This document shows positions 37,139-49,268 of a DNA stretch of 64,000 bases, in pieces. The notes under the pieces were generated by a model. It was not told where the DNA came from. It saw nothing but the letters and a program-made list of their open reading frames with translations, and did not search any database. How positions within the stretch are numbered: the first letter of the stretch is position 1; every line of letters begins with the position of its first letter. The stretch is taken from positions 21,712,488-21,776,487 of the forward strand of contig CM046882.1 in NCBI GenBank assembly GCA_025667525.1. Direction: 5' to 3'. Origin of the DNA: Glebionis coronaria. Lineage: Eukaryota; Streptophyta; Magnoliopsida; Asterales; Asteraceae. A program made the position numbers and the translations under genes.

Positions 37139-39384
37139 TCCTTAATACCGGTTGTTTTTGGGCCTTGTTTATCATGTAAACCCCATTAAAAAAATTGACC
37201 ATACCATGATTTTCCCTAAATGTTCACATTTTGAGGGGATCGAGTCGAGCTCATGACTCGGTAATAAAAAACGAGGTGCCTCGTGGGGGAGATCCCATGC
37301 TTATCCTTTTATGCTTACTAATAACTAATGAGAGGGGATTTGTGCCCTTCCAACTCGTTGTCTCGTGGTTGTTTGTAATTGTGTTATCTAGATCATCATC
37401 ATCTACGATTGAAGACTCTCGTGTTCGTTTACGTGAGCCTCCATCGTTTGCCTGAAGAAGTTTTTCACGAATCAATGACATATCCTTTATTGTTCTAACA
37501 ATTATCTCTTAGCATAATTAATAAACGGCTTTAGATATATTCTTGATCACCCTTTCCATGCTAGATCCTAAGCATTCGACTCTAGTATGGGGGTGCTCCA
37601 CCTTTAGACTCGAAACATTGAGGACAATGTTTACTTTTAGTATTGGGGGGGGGGGGGTGAATAGGTACTTGCTTTGCTACGCCCTCACGTTTTCCAACTT
37701 TCAATGTTTTGTTTTTGTTGCTAATAAGGCTAAAAATGGCCAAATTTTAAAATTTTTCTTAGTGTTTTTAAGACACGAATGTATATTTTCCGATGGGTAG
37801 AATAAGAGCTAATTTTTGACTTGATGGGCATTTGGAGCCCTTTACATTCCTTAACCCACTCAATTCAAGTTTTGCTAGACTTTTATATAGGAAACTTTAA
37901 AACGCGAAAGTTTTAGCTCATTCGGGTTAAGAACAAGAACTTTTCGCAAGTTCCTATAATTGATTCTAGAAAATCACTTATCAAGGGAACTATAAAATGC
38001 ATTCTCTAAACTTGAAAAAGTCCAAGAAAGTGCAAGATCCTATAGGTGGCTTGAAAACCCAAAACTTTGATTTGATATAGTCTTAATGAAAGCTAATCCA
38101 AATTTGGCTTAATTTGACTTGCATGGCTAAGTATTCACGAGTCTCTTTAATTAGAGGTCTTTATATAGTGAAGAACGAGAAGTGATAGAGTTAGACAAGT
38201 GATCATGCTAAACGTAGAACATGAAAATGTTCTTTCAAAAACTCATATGTTTTTAATTGTGGCTTTTTCTTCCCATAAGATCAATGCATTAGGAATAAAA
38301 ATAATTGCAATAAGTAAGGTCGTACGATTTGAAAGGTTACTTAGCTTCTAACCCAAGATCGTTTAAAAGTTGCTCGGGGTTGAATAGAGTTCATAGCCAA
38401 GGCATAACTTATTGAAGCGGGACGCGAAGATTGGTGAAGATCCAAAAAGGCCCTAACAAGGCACGAGGAGCTCTATTTTTGCTAAAGATCCAAGATGATG
38501 TGATATCATTATTCCTAAATCAATATGAAGGATCGAGACACACGACGAAAAGCAATTACTCCCCTAAAGATCATGGAGAAAGTCTTTCCAAAAATACCCT
38601 TACAAGGTATGAGGATAAATATATCCAAGTCCGAAAAGGAGGCGGATCGTTGTATATCAAAGTCTAAAATAAAGATTGAAAAAAATGATGAAGTCGTGGT
38701 CCAAATATGAAGAATCTCTCAAAAACGTCAAGTGAAGAAATTCCAAATATATGAAGAGAAGACCATAATTTCAAGAACGTCTTCCCAAGATTTCAAGTAT
38801 GAAGTACATGCCAAATATCGATCCGAGAAGGTCTCAAATCGTGAAACAAGTTATGCCAAGATATGAACTTAAGGAGATACACGAGAAGCCGTTTTAAAAG
38901 ATTTTGTCCTTTGGCTAACTATCGATTAAATCGTGCTACTTTTCTTTCGGACTAATAAATACTCAAATAAGTCAATATAAATCACTTGTGATCCATGACA
39001 AATAGTTAAAAAATGCTAGTAACCCATTTCCTTTTATAATAACTAGGATTGCGGGGAGAAAAAGTATTACACAATTTGGACGTATGAGTAGTGTTAGCAT
39101 TGTGACTTGTACCAACAATGATCTCGTTTTTGCACTTAGCATGGAATGTATGACAATCAAGGATGACAAAATTTACTCTAAGGGACATTTACTTGTTTCT
39201 ATTCATTGACCCTAAAAGTCACATTCGTGATGAAAATCATACATTATGTCTTTACACACCTTCGTAGTATTATTTCAAGTCTTTTACTTTTCAAATAAAG
39301 GGTAATAAAATTGAATTTTGGTGATGCTTAGATACTTTATTCTAGCATTGCGTGAGGGCACGACAATGGCTTAGTATGGGGGAG
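37139..39384 (+). other. Athila-A 3' non-coding region
   Basis: Holds the Athila hallmark phrase CATTGAGGACAATGTTTAC near 37617-37635, followed by a 13-base G run (37645-37657). A stretch at about 37215-39000 is related, in inverted orientation, to Athila-B sequence at 43291-44926 and 28705-29150. No RT or integrase was found in any frame. The polypurine tract abuts 39385. Confidence 0.75.
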
Positions 39385-42300
39385 TGATGAGATGGCATTT
39401 ATACATGATCTCATCGTTCTTTTCGGGCTTTAAATGCACTAAAATGTCATAAAATACCATATATATATGCTTGTATTTGTTTACTTGTGTGTTTTAGGTA
39501 TGGATATCGTGAAAAAGACAAAAGACCACAAGAAACAAGGAAAAACGGACACGAGAAACGAAGCCGTACAAAGAACCGGACCCTAGTTCATGATTTATCC
39601 AATATTAACCCTTGAAGACTTGAAGATGTACAAGATTGATCCTCAAAATATGAAGAAATGACACTTAAACCCTTGTATATTCATAATTACAAGTTTGGTC
39701 CCTTAAGTTTGTCAAAATTACAAAATGGTCCTTCAACTTTGAAGAAATGGCAAGTTTAGTCACTCAACAATTCTAAATTGTCAATTATGGTCCCTCATGA
39801 AGTCAAAGATCAAAGAAGACCCTTGAAGATCAGGGAAATTACACTTCTAGTCCTTTAAAAATGGAGTTAATATCAAAAGGACTGAACTTGTAAATAACCT
39901 AATGTTTAAAAAGCCCTAAAACCTTGTTTTGAAACTTTTTGTGGCCAATGTGTGAAATCAGAAACTTATTTTACAAAGGAAAACGGGTTTGCTTGAAAAA
40001 GAAACTTGTTATTCATTTTTTTCCAAAGATTAAGGGCCAAATGTGTACAACTGAAACATTCAAACAAATATTTGCGCCAAACACTTACCTTTCCCCCAAT
40101 TTCGGATCAAAAGGAGTTACTGTTTACCATCAAGAACCCAGTAACTCCTCTCACTTAAACAAAGGGTAAATTGCAATTACCCATTCCCACACTTGATTCA
40201 CACGCCCAGAAACATAACCCACACACAAAACCCTCAATCCCACTACCCAAGTGACCCCACACTCAACCTCATCCACCAATGAAAACGCAACTTTCTCCCC
40301 AAGTAATCTGACGTGTCAAGACCAACAGCTAAAAGTCATAGCTTAACTCCAAAGCAAAAATGAACGCCCATGATGCATTTGGACAGCTCACCAACATCAA
40401 ACGGCGTCAAGCACTCAAGGGCATTCCTGGAAATTCATAGCTAGGTTTTTAGCATTCTAGAACCATCTGTTAGGCCTATATAAGGAGACCTCAACTTGTG
40501 AGAGTCCTTTGTTCCAGATTTTGGCTATTATCTTTGTAATTCCTTTTTATTTAAATAAAATTTGAATTTCTTAAAATTTATGAAATATCTTTTGTGTTTT
40601 ATAAAAGTTGGTGTTAGAATAGCTGAATCTGAGTTCCATTTATAGTTATAGACCTTCCTTAATCTTGTGGTTAAGGCACGTCTATGTTTGATAGGTTTTC
40701 AAAGGTTCAAAAACCTTGAAGTCATTGTTTCTGTTTTAGCTATTATCTTGTACTAACCCTTAGCCAAAAGCCTTAAGCTCATTCAAGCTTGTTGATACCA
40801 AGCCTGAGAAGAGATTTAAGCTATTGGGTGAGTTGTTTGTTCATTTGTGTTGAAGAATCATAATCATCAAAACCTTGTTCTACTTTGAACATCAGCAGGT
40901 TTTGATCCTCTTTGTGAAGAACCTTGATCTTGTTCTAGTTGTTGAACAAGGTCCAAGGAGCATTGCTGGTCCTCCTAGGATGTTGTGGAGGACAGGTATG
41001 GCCTCTTGTTTAAGTTTCCCCTAAAAATTTCATGATATTGCCTGTTTTTGATTTTGGACTGTGATTTTGTGTTCTTGTGTTTAAGGTTGTGATTTTTTGT
41101 GTTTGAATCTGTTAGTAGTCATCTAGGAAGTGTGTTTTAATCATAAAATCAGTAGGTTATTAGTTGAAATCACAAGTTGCTTTGAAAAGTTGTGGATTAA
41201 GGTGTGTTTGGGATAACAACCTGTTTTGGATTTGTGTTATTTTGAGTTGGTGCTTTGTGTTCATTTGTGTTGGAACCTGTCTTATAAGTGCTAAGTGACA
41301 TTTATCTGCAAGCTTTGTGCATATAAACACCTAGATCCTAAAATAGGCTATAAAATCTTCATTATTGGTTAAATTGGCTAAAATTTAGAGGACACCTAGA
41401 TCTAACTAGGGTTAACAAGTGTTAAATCTAAGTTAATACAACCAGGGAAGTAGGATTTGAGTGCTGAAATTGGATTTGTGGTCATCTATATCAGTAGAAG
41501 AGTTAGTGTTCATCAGTAACCTTCATATGCTTATTTCTGCTTATAATCTTTGATTCAGTGATTGATTTAAGTTTGTTTATGCTTAATAATAGTTTATATA
41601 ACTTGTGTATGCATTTGGTTTTTCTAGCTTAAACTGCTTAAGTGTTCATAATAGCTTAATATCCATGTCTATGCTAGATCTGAGCATCTTTTGATTTTTC
41701 TGTGCTAATTGGTGATACTGAAGTGTGTTTTTGTGCTTGATTGTGACTCCTTGTGATCAACTGATCACTTGGGTGCCCTTGTCTTCCAACAAAACATACA
41801 TAATCTTTCTAAAATCAAAGGTCAAATAGTCAAGGCAGTGGGAACCAGTTCCTACTGAAAGTTCCCCCTGTTAGTGTTAATTGGACATCAACTTATCAAT
41901 AAGCTATTCTAGCTTATTTTAACCAACAACAACTTTGATTTTGTAATAGGTGCTCATTATTTGACCCATTTGTTCATACTGGAGCATTTGGTGGGTTGAC
42001 TTTAGGGTTTGACTAGAAAACCAACTTAATTGACTTTTTCATAAGTGCTTATTGGCTTATTCCAGCTTATTGGTTTTGCTTATTGGATTTTGGTTGATTA
42101 TTTTGGCTTATTGAAGTCATTTGTAACCTTTTACAAATTGAATCAAGTCCTGAGGTGCCCTAGAACTAAAACCCGACTATTTTGTCTTTTAGTGGATTTG
42201 TACTTGGCTTATTTCTGGCTTATTGAGTGTGCTTTTTCAAAATTTCTTTTTACAGATCTCTTTAGTATCCCAAAAGAAGGTTATGTGTCAAATTAGAGCT

Positions 42301-43285
42301 TATGGCATTGGCTTATTGCTTAATGGGCTTATTGGCCCAATAAAAATAAGCTGTTTGTTCATTAAGGTGTGATAAGCTCAATTTGAGCTTTTGGGCCTTC
42401 AGAGTTTTGTGTTTAGAATTGAATTTTGAGTCAGATAGGGCTTTTCCAAGTCATTTGGGCTAATTTTGACTTTTTTGGGCTAAAAAGCCCATTAAGGTTG
42501 ACTGATTTTGCTTTTGGCCCATTTGAGGGCCCAATAGGGGTAATTTGGTAATTTTGCTTTCATTTTCTGATTGTTTAGGTTAAAATAAACTAGTTTGCAA
42601 GTTTTTAGAATTTTTAATATTATTTTAATATTATTTTTCAAATTTGACATTTTTGCAATTTTTATATTTTTCTTAGCTTAAATACATTAAAATAGGATAT
42701 TTGCAACTCTTAGATTAATTTTATCATCTTTAGATTTTATAATTATTTTAAGTTTTAATAGTTTTTAAATCATTTTAAATAGTTTCTTAGTTTAAAAATT
42801 TATAAAAATAGTTTTTAATCTTTTTAGGTCATTTAGAGGTTTACCAATTGAAAAATCTTTATTTGGGCTTTTTGATAATTAATTTGATTTTTAGGGCTTT
42901 AATTAGCATTTAAAAATTAATATTTAATTATTTAAAAGGTTTGAAAAAGTTTTGATCATTGGTAAACTCTTAGTTTATTAATTTTGATTTTTGGTGAATT
43001 TTTGGTAATTTTTAGAATTAATTTTTATTTTTTTGTACTTTTTACGATTTTACGTTTCGTCGTAGTAGTAATTAATTTCACGTCTTCGTCATCCTCTTTT
43101 CTCATCCCCTTCTATCCAATATTAATCTCAAACCAATTACGAATTACTCACACACAAATACCTCCTTGGGAAACGAACTTCATTAGGGGCATTTGTACAC
43201 GGTTTTCCTAAACCGTCGTATTTAATACTTTCCCTACTTTACGCTCTTTGTTTTCCTAAACAAGAGTGGTAAAACACTACAATCA
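39385..43285 (+). repeat. 3' LTR of Athila-A (3901 bp)
   Basis: Almost identical to the 5' LTR. Visible differences are single bases and small indels, for example the TTTTAATATTATTTTAATATT stretch near 42615. It ends CAATCA directly before the target duplication GTTAG. Confidence 0.93.
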
Positions 43286-44926
43286 GTTAGCTAAAGGACA
43301 AAATCTTTTAAAACTGCTTCTCGGGACCTCATAAAGTTCATATCTTGGCATAACTCGCTTCACGATTTGAGACCTTTCTCGGACCGATATTTGGCATTGA
43401 CTTCATACTTCAAATCTTGAGAGACGTTCATGAAATAATGGTATTCTCTTCATAATAGGAATTTCTTCACTTGAAGTTTTTGAGAGATTCTATATACTTG
43501 GACCACGACTTCTTCATTTTTCACCAATCTTTATTTGGGATTTTGATATACAACGATCCGCCTCCTTTTAGGACTCGGATCTATTTTTCCTCATACCTTG
43601 TTAGGGCCTTTTTGGATAGACTTCTCCATGATCTTTACGGGAGTATTTGCTTTTCGTCGTGCGTCTCGATCCTTCATATTGATTTTTGATAAATGATTCT
43701 TCACATCACTTTGGATCTTTAGCAACAAAATGTAGCCCTCATGTCTTGTTAGGACCTTTTCGGACTCTCCAATCTCCGCATCCCGCTTCAATAAGTTATG
43801 CCTTGGCTATGAACTCTAATTAATACCGAACAACTTTTAAACGATCTTGTGCTAGAAGCTAAGTAACTTTTCAAATCGTACGACCTTACTTATTGCAATT
43901 ATATTTATTAACAAGCGATGGGAGAAAAAGCTCTTAATTAACTCACATAAATTCATGAAAGAATACTAAACTTATAATTGACTCTATCATCTCTCGTTCT
44001 CCATAATTTAAAATCTCAAGGAATGAGACTCGTGGATGCTTAGCCTATTAAATCAAAGTTTCGGGTTTTCAAGTCATCTATAGGATCTTGCATCTTATTA
44101 GACTTTTTCAAGTTTAGAATTTGCATTTTAAAGTTCCCTTGATAAACGAATTTCTAGGATCAATTATAGGAACTTGCGAAAAGTTCATGTTCTTAACCCA
44201 TAAGAGTTAAGACTTTCGTGTTTTAAAGTTTCCCTATATAAAAGCCTAGCAAAACTTGACTTAAACACGTTAAGGATACTAGCTAGAGTAAACTTAGATA
44301 AGTAAACTCGGGTTGAGTCAAATGATTCATGACGTTGAAAAATTAAAACCATTTTATTCAAAATTTATTCTAGCAAAGAAAGTAAATAACGATAACAAAG
44401 GAAAATACTACTATACTATTAGGCCAAAATAGATTAAATATTTTGAAAAAATGTCGAAAAATCAAATTTTCCGGTTAAAATAAGGACAAATTAAAGGAAA
44501 AGCCCACTTAACTTCGATAGAAGTCCCCCTACACTTAATATAAACATTGTCCTCAATGTTTAAGCATGTGGAAGTAAACTCCCCTACACTTAGGACATTG
44601 TGCACGTTGTTTAAATCTTGCTAAGGAAGAGACAACTAAAGTGATTCCTATTTTAATATTGAAGAATATAAAATAGTGAATCAAAAGAGTTTAGGATAGA
44701 ACCGGGAAGATGGGTACACGGAATCACGGGTCGTCAAAAGTCATCAAGAATGGATCTTTGAAAGCTCGAATCCCTGCACATGATAAGAAAGAAAACAACA
44801 AACACATACGAGGGTCTCCCCCTACACTTATTATAAAAACCAGATAAAGATAGATAGATAATCGGGTTGCCTCCCGAGAAGCGCTTGTTTTTGTTAACCG
44901 GGTCACGAGCCTGACTCGTCCCCGAA
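43286..44926 (-). other. Athila-B 3' non-coding region
   Basis: Continues 28705-29155 on the other side of Athila-A. On the minus strand, just after the ORF, it has the Athila phrase GCGCTTCTCGGGAGGCAACC (44887-44868), then ACATTGAGGACAATGTTTA (44561-44543) beside AGTGTAGGGGGA tracts. It is similar to the 3' region of Athila-A, showing common descent. Confidence 0.75.
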
Positions 44927-46390
44927 TTAAATGGTCCATGGGGAAGCCTCGAATGTAATACCGGGATCAAAGACCTTGTCCTCGTTCCTGGAGGAAAATA
45001 ATAAAGGAGAGACCGGAGGATAAGTTTTGAATGGCAGAAAAGTCCTCTCAATATACGAAAAGTATGTGAAATAATGATCCACGGGAGGTGGGGTGGGTAA
45101 AGGAATCAAAATGTCATCCTCAAAAGACATATGATTATCACTGAGCGGCAAAGCCGTAAAGGTGTTAATCATGGAATGGTCAATGTCACCTCCCGGGTCA
45201 AAGCACTCATCCTCAGTAATGGTCTCCAAAGTATGGGATAAAAAGTGCTCGGGAGGGGAACTAGGGACAATATCTTCATGTATCAAAGTATCAAAAAGAA
45301 TATTCTCCTCCGTTTCATCATCATCAATACCCGGAGGTATTGAGTGAATGTCGATTTCTTCCATAAATGTGTCATTATTCTCAACGGGAGTAATAGATGG
45401 AGGCAAAGACTCGGAAATAGGAACATAATTCAACGCTTCAATTTTAGAAATAAGAAGATGAACTTTCAGTAATTTGTCGCGAAGAATAACGTCTTCCACC
45501 TCATCTACAAGACCAAGTTCAGTGGTGAACTTCTCGTAAGTCGGAGAGAATAAATCAACATCGCCCTCATTTCCCGGAGGGGATTGAGAAATTTCAAAAG
45601 TGAAATTCTCATAGCATGGAGAAAAATCATCATTAAGAGCGACTTCGTCCGTAAGCTCAGCAAAAGTCGGTACATCACAAACCTCCTCAAATAAGTTGTC
45701 GAGACCAAATTCACTAATCTCACTCAATGTATCACAATCCTTAGACGCATTTGGGATATTGAGAGAAGGAGGTGCAATTGCACAAGGACATTGAGCAACA
45801 AGGTCATTCCAAGAAATAGTAGTCTCATCGTCATCATCATCATAATAATATGGATGCACAGGAGGAGTATAAGTCTCGATATTCGATATTTGTTGTTGTC
45901 GGATTGCCCTCTCCAAGATAGCTGGGAGGCGATCTAGAATTCCAGCCAAATTAGCGAGTATTTCCGTGCTTATTTCAAAAGAAGGTTGATGAACGACGGA
46001 GTATTGTAGGGACTCAAAATTTTGAAAACCGGAATTATAGCACGGATGTGGCTCATAATAATTCATCGGCTGAGAAGAATTAGAACACGGATTTGGCTCA
46101 TAATAATTCATCGGCTGACAAGAAAAGGTATCGTGAGGGCCCCCACAATTGTTGCAACACGGGTATTAAGAGAAACCCGGTGCATTTTGCGGATATGGAT
46201 CGACATATATGGGAGAGGGTGAGATAGTGTCAGTGGAGGTGAAGTATGAATTGGTTGAATTGCAAAATGGAAAAAATCCAAATTGTGTATTGTCGATATC
46301 ATTTCCGCACCGCTCACATGTACACCATTGACATGTTTGAAAACCATACAATGGTCTCCCACACCCTACGCAATAAACATACGAATCCAT
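44927..46390 (-). pseudogene. Athila-B Cys-rich acidic protein, one in-frame stop
   Basis: From ATG at 46390 one frame runs to 44927 with a single TAA at 46168-46166, giving about 487 codons. The first 45 residues hold eight or more Cys in CxxC pairs (CVGC, CQWCTCERC), suggesting a zinc ribbon. Past the stop lies a knuckle-like CNNCGGPHDTFSC, then a YYEPNPC/YYEPHPC repeat and a long acidic, Pro-rich region. The end carries VFDPGI, shared with the Athila-A C-terminus. I recall many hypothetical proteins of this style in Asteraceae annotations but know no function. It replaces gag-pol in this element, and the TAA would truncate it to 74 residues. Confidence 0.7.
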
Positions 46391-46480
46391 GCAGAATTAA
46401 AAATTAGAGGGGTTGAGAAAAAGAATTAAACAAGACCAAAACAGTTATTAAAAATAAGTGGTAAAAGGATAAGTGTTTTC
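46377..46480. other. Rearranged left junction of Copia-B
   Basis: 46377-46432 repeats 58621-58676 exactly (56 bp, including the start codon of the Athila-B ORF). After it comes AAACAAGACCAAAAC (46428-46442), which is the Athila-B LTR edge (28644-28658) in inverted orientation. Then 46455-46480 repeats LTR bases 28670-28694 in direct orientation. At 46481 Copia-B sequence begins in the middle of its extra ORF. This is not a simple integrase product. Confidence 0.8.
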
Positions 46481-47196
46481 AATATCTGGGTCACTCTTCA
46501 TGAAGTAATTGATAATGAGTTTTGTGAACCTTGGAAATGGGAGATGCACCGCTTTCCTCTTGGAACTTGTGAATTGATGACAAAATTCTTCCCAAAGTTG
46601 TAAAGCATAATCCACTTTAGATCCGGTGTAGAGACCCCAAAAGATAACTGCCTGAGCTGGTCGCATTGCATCTGATCCACGAATCTTGGAAGTAAGACAT
46701 TTTACTAAAGTGGTGATAATAGTTTCCAAGGTTGCCCAAAATGTGATGTGTTGAACTGAGAAAGAAAACCAATTTCGCCCTCATAATTCAATTCTCGGAT
46801 TACTCTAAGCAGTTCTTCTGAATCTGGGTTAGGCACAAAGTGTTCCCCTTTTGCTAGCTTAGGGAGCTTAAAGAGTTGCCTAAACTGACGCAGGTCAAAT
46901 GTCAAGTCTTTCTTGTTTAGAGTAAAGGAGATTATCTTCTTTGACAATTGTTTTGCTAGTGTAATTGAGGCAGTTGCCCAGAATTCGTGCATGTATACTT
47001 CAGGAACCGATGCAGTGACACGTAATGCATCCTTTATTGGTGAACAATCTAGGATGTCTGTTGCGATTTTTAATGCCGCCAAAGAAGGATCAAAATCATC
47101 TCTTAGGAGAAATTTATTTGGTGCATGTTGCATTCGAGCCTTAAGTGGAACAAGGATAAGATCTAGTCGTTTTTGTTCTTCTTCAGTTATCGACAT
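46481..47196 (-). pseudogene. Extra ORF downstream of Copia-B pol, frameshifted and truncated
   Basis: It starts at 47196 with MSITEEEQKR and is open to about 46735. It continues in another frame (IITTLVKCLTSK, AQAVIFWGLYTG, VDYALQLWEEF, FPRFTKLIINYF) to the junction at 46481. The joint near QPWK indicates one frameshift around 46735. The order EFWATA, ITFTL-like strands, FDLRQFRQLFKLP, FLSQFN, QPW, LWEEF, PRFTKLI matches a family I recall from Asteraceae (Tanacetum-type) retroelement annotations. Function is unknown. It holds the place where some Copia lineages carry envelope-like or accessory ORFs. Confidence 0.7.
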
Positions 47197-47456
47197 TTTC
47201 CTGCTTTGAGATAAATACAAGCACACTTGATATATATACATATATATCTCATAAAGTATGTAAATCCGAAGCATTGGATATAAATTACAACAAATTGTCA
47301 CCACATATGTTTGAGTAGCAAAATACAACCATAGATCATATGGACAAAGGTCATACATTCAGAATCACATTAAGAGATATAAAAGGCAAAGGCATGGCAA
47401 AACTAAGTCCAGTATAGTGCTTAATCATATCTTAAACAACTAGCAAATATTGTCCA

Positions 47457-47945
47457 TCGTAACAATGCATCATATTATACCCATCGAAGTCAACTCATTG
47501 TAGTGTATCCATCGTACTAGACCCATCGTGCTAACCCATCTTACTCTACCCATCGTATTAGTGCAATTGGGCTAACCCATCGTACCCTACCCATCGCACT
47601 AGAGCGATCGTACTAAACCATCATATCCTACCCATCGCACTGGAGCGATCGTACTGAACCATCGCATTGGTGCCATCGTAACGGACCCATCGCATTGGTG
47701 CCATCGCAACGGACCCATCGCATCGATCCATCGCAACGGACCATCGCAACGATCCATCGCAACAGACCATCGCAACGATCCATCGCAATGGACCATCGCA
47801 ACGATCCATCGCAATGGACCATCGCAACGATCCATCGCAATGGACCATCGCAACAGGCCCATCGTAATGAGGCATCGCAGCGAAGGGAACGTAGAAAGTC
47901 CATCGCAGTCAACGTGATGAGAATCGATCGTAGCCATAGATCGCA
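47457..47945. repeat. CATCG-rich tandem repeat in the Copia-B 3' region
   Basis: The core (about 47700-47860) is a 13-base unit alternating GGACCATCGCAAC and GATCCATCGCAAT, giving a 26-base dimer. Flanks on both sides hold more degenerate CCCATCGTA units. The region is open in several frames purely because the unit lacks stops; the predicted Trp/Asp/Gly-rich peptides are repeat artefacts. Confidence 0.85.
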
Positions 47946-49268
47946 TTCTTTGTGATAAAACCGAGGTAAATCTTAAGTGAGCGATTACGGGACAAGGACG
48001 ATGTTATAAGCCAACCTGTTAATAACCAATGTATATCTAGGCACGATGAACAAATCCCAGCTCTAAAAACTCATTTTAATCAATAATCAAGAAACCCTAA
48101 ATTGGTTTAGATTCGTATGGATACTTGTTTGAGTTAATGATATGAGCAGGATATATAGACATCTAAAAAATCATAAACACAAATGAACATAGTGATACCT
48201 AGATCAGATACAAATAAGAGGCAATATTAGATGGGATTTGAAGCTTCTGTCAATGGCGGATACAGAGAGGTATGTGTGAGTTTCTTTGTGAAGACAGACA
48301 AACGAGGTGGGGGGATGCTTATTTGACTTTGGTCAAACCATGTTGCAAGAAATTGCAACTTGGTCCCCCTTTGTTGCAAGTGTGCAATTGTTTTCCCCCA
48401 AGGTTTAATATGTTTAAACAACACATGTAAAAACACGTGAAGTAGCTAACACCTAAACCCGTATCGTCTTATCTTAGAAAACAAACACGACAACAAACTC
48501 CTAAAGCTTAATTTCAAACAGGCTATACCTCAAACCACATAAGATTACAAAGCATATAGTGATGAGAATGGTCGGTTTATAATTTCTGAAAATCCTTTGA
48601 GAAGATGAATTTTAATTCCAAAAGCAATATAATATTTGCTCCCCCTTAAACATAGACCCGTTTTCTATTTAAAGAGCTGTAGTCATTGTTTTTTTAAAAG
48701 AACAAATATCCAAGAAGACTTTTACCGGTTTAGTGTTTTTAAGAACGATTCTGGTGGTAATAAGATTTCTCTTATTTTGACAAAATAAGTGCACTGATAC
48801 GTACACAAATTTGTGTTAGACCAAGTTATAAAGTAAACTTGGTCCCTTACAAGGTTTTAAAGTAAACCTTGCCCGAGAAAATTAATTCCCGTTGTGAGCC
48901 AACGTTTTCAAAAGAAATACGTGACTTTAATGCGAAAAGCGGGTTGCAGTCTGAAATAACTACAAGACATAATGGGCATGTTTTAAAACTTGTACAACTT
49001 TTATACGGACTCTATTTATGGCGCCGTGTCAATATTAATCGACATTTCTAAAGCCGTAAATATTACCGTACTAAAAGACATGCCCGATTTGAAAATGAAA
49101 AATATTTTTGGATTTTCTTGATTTTATATTTTTTATGGATTTTCTATGTTTTATATTTTTTATGGTTTTTCTATGTTTTATATTTTTGTATTTTTCTTTT
49201 GTTGGTTTAAATATATACGATAATATACAAGATCACGATCAAAGATACTCGAGAATAGTTTACCACTA
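47946..49268. other. Copia-B non-coding stretch between RNase H and the extra ORF
   Basis: No credible coding. A TTTTATATTTTTTATGG-type short tandem repeat lies near 49120-49185. No second LTR or polypurine tract was recognised. Confidence 0.5.

Larger units (their letters stand above)
29156..43285 (+). mobile_element. Athila-type LTR retrotransposon (Athila-A), 14.1 kb, gag-protease only
   Basis: The 3.9-kb LTRs (29156-33060 and 39385-43285) are almost identical. The element is flanked by the perfect duplication GTTAG (29151-29155 and 43286-43290) and begins TGATGAG and ends CAATCA. The primer site TGGCACCGCTGCCGGGG is at 33064-33080; the polypurine tract TATGGGGGAG is just before 39385. 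The internal region has one long ORF (gag plus protease) and 2.2 kb of non-coding DNA. No reverse transcriptase, RNase H or integrase is present in any frame, so it is non-autonomous although its ORF is intact. Confidence 0.93.

Noticed and set aside
46377..46432. The 56-bp repeat as the target-site duplication of Copia-B
   Set aside because: Integrases of LTR elements make about 5-bp duplications, and the left end has no LTR; a rearrangement is more likely.
47599..47955. Overlapping ORFs with Trp/Asp/Gly or Arg/Ser/Thr repeats
   Set aside because: They exist in several frames and on both strands only because the 13-base repeat has no stop codons.
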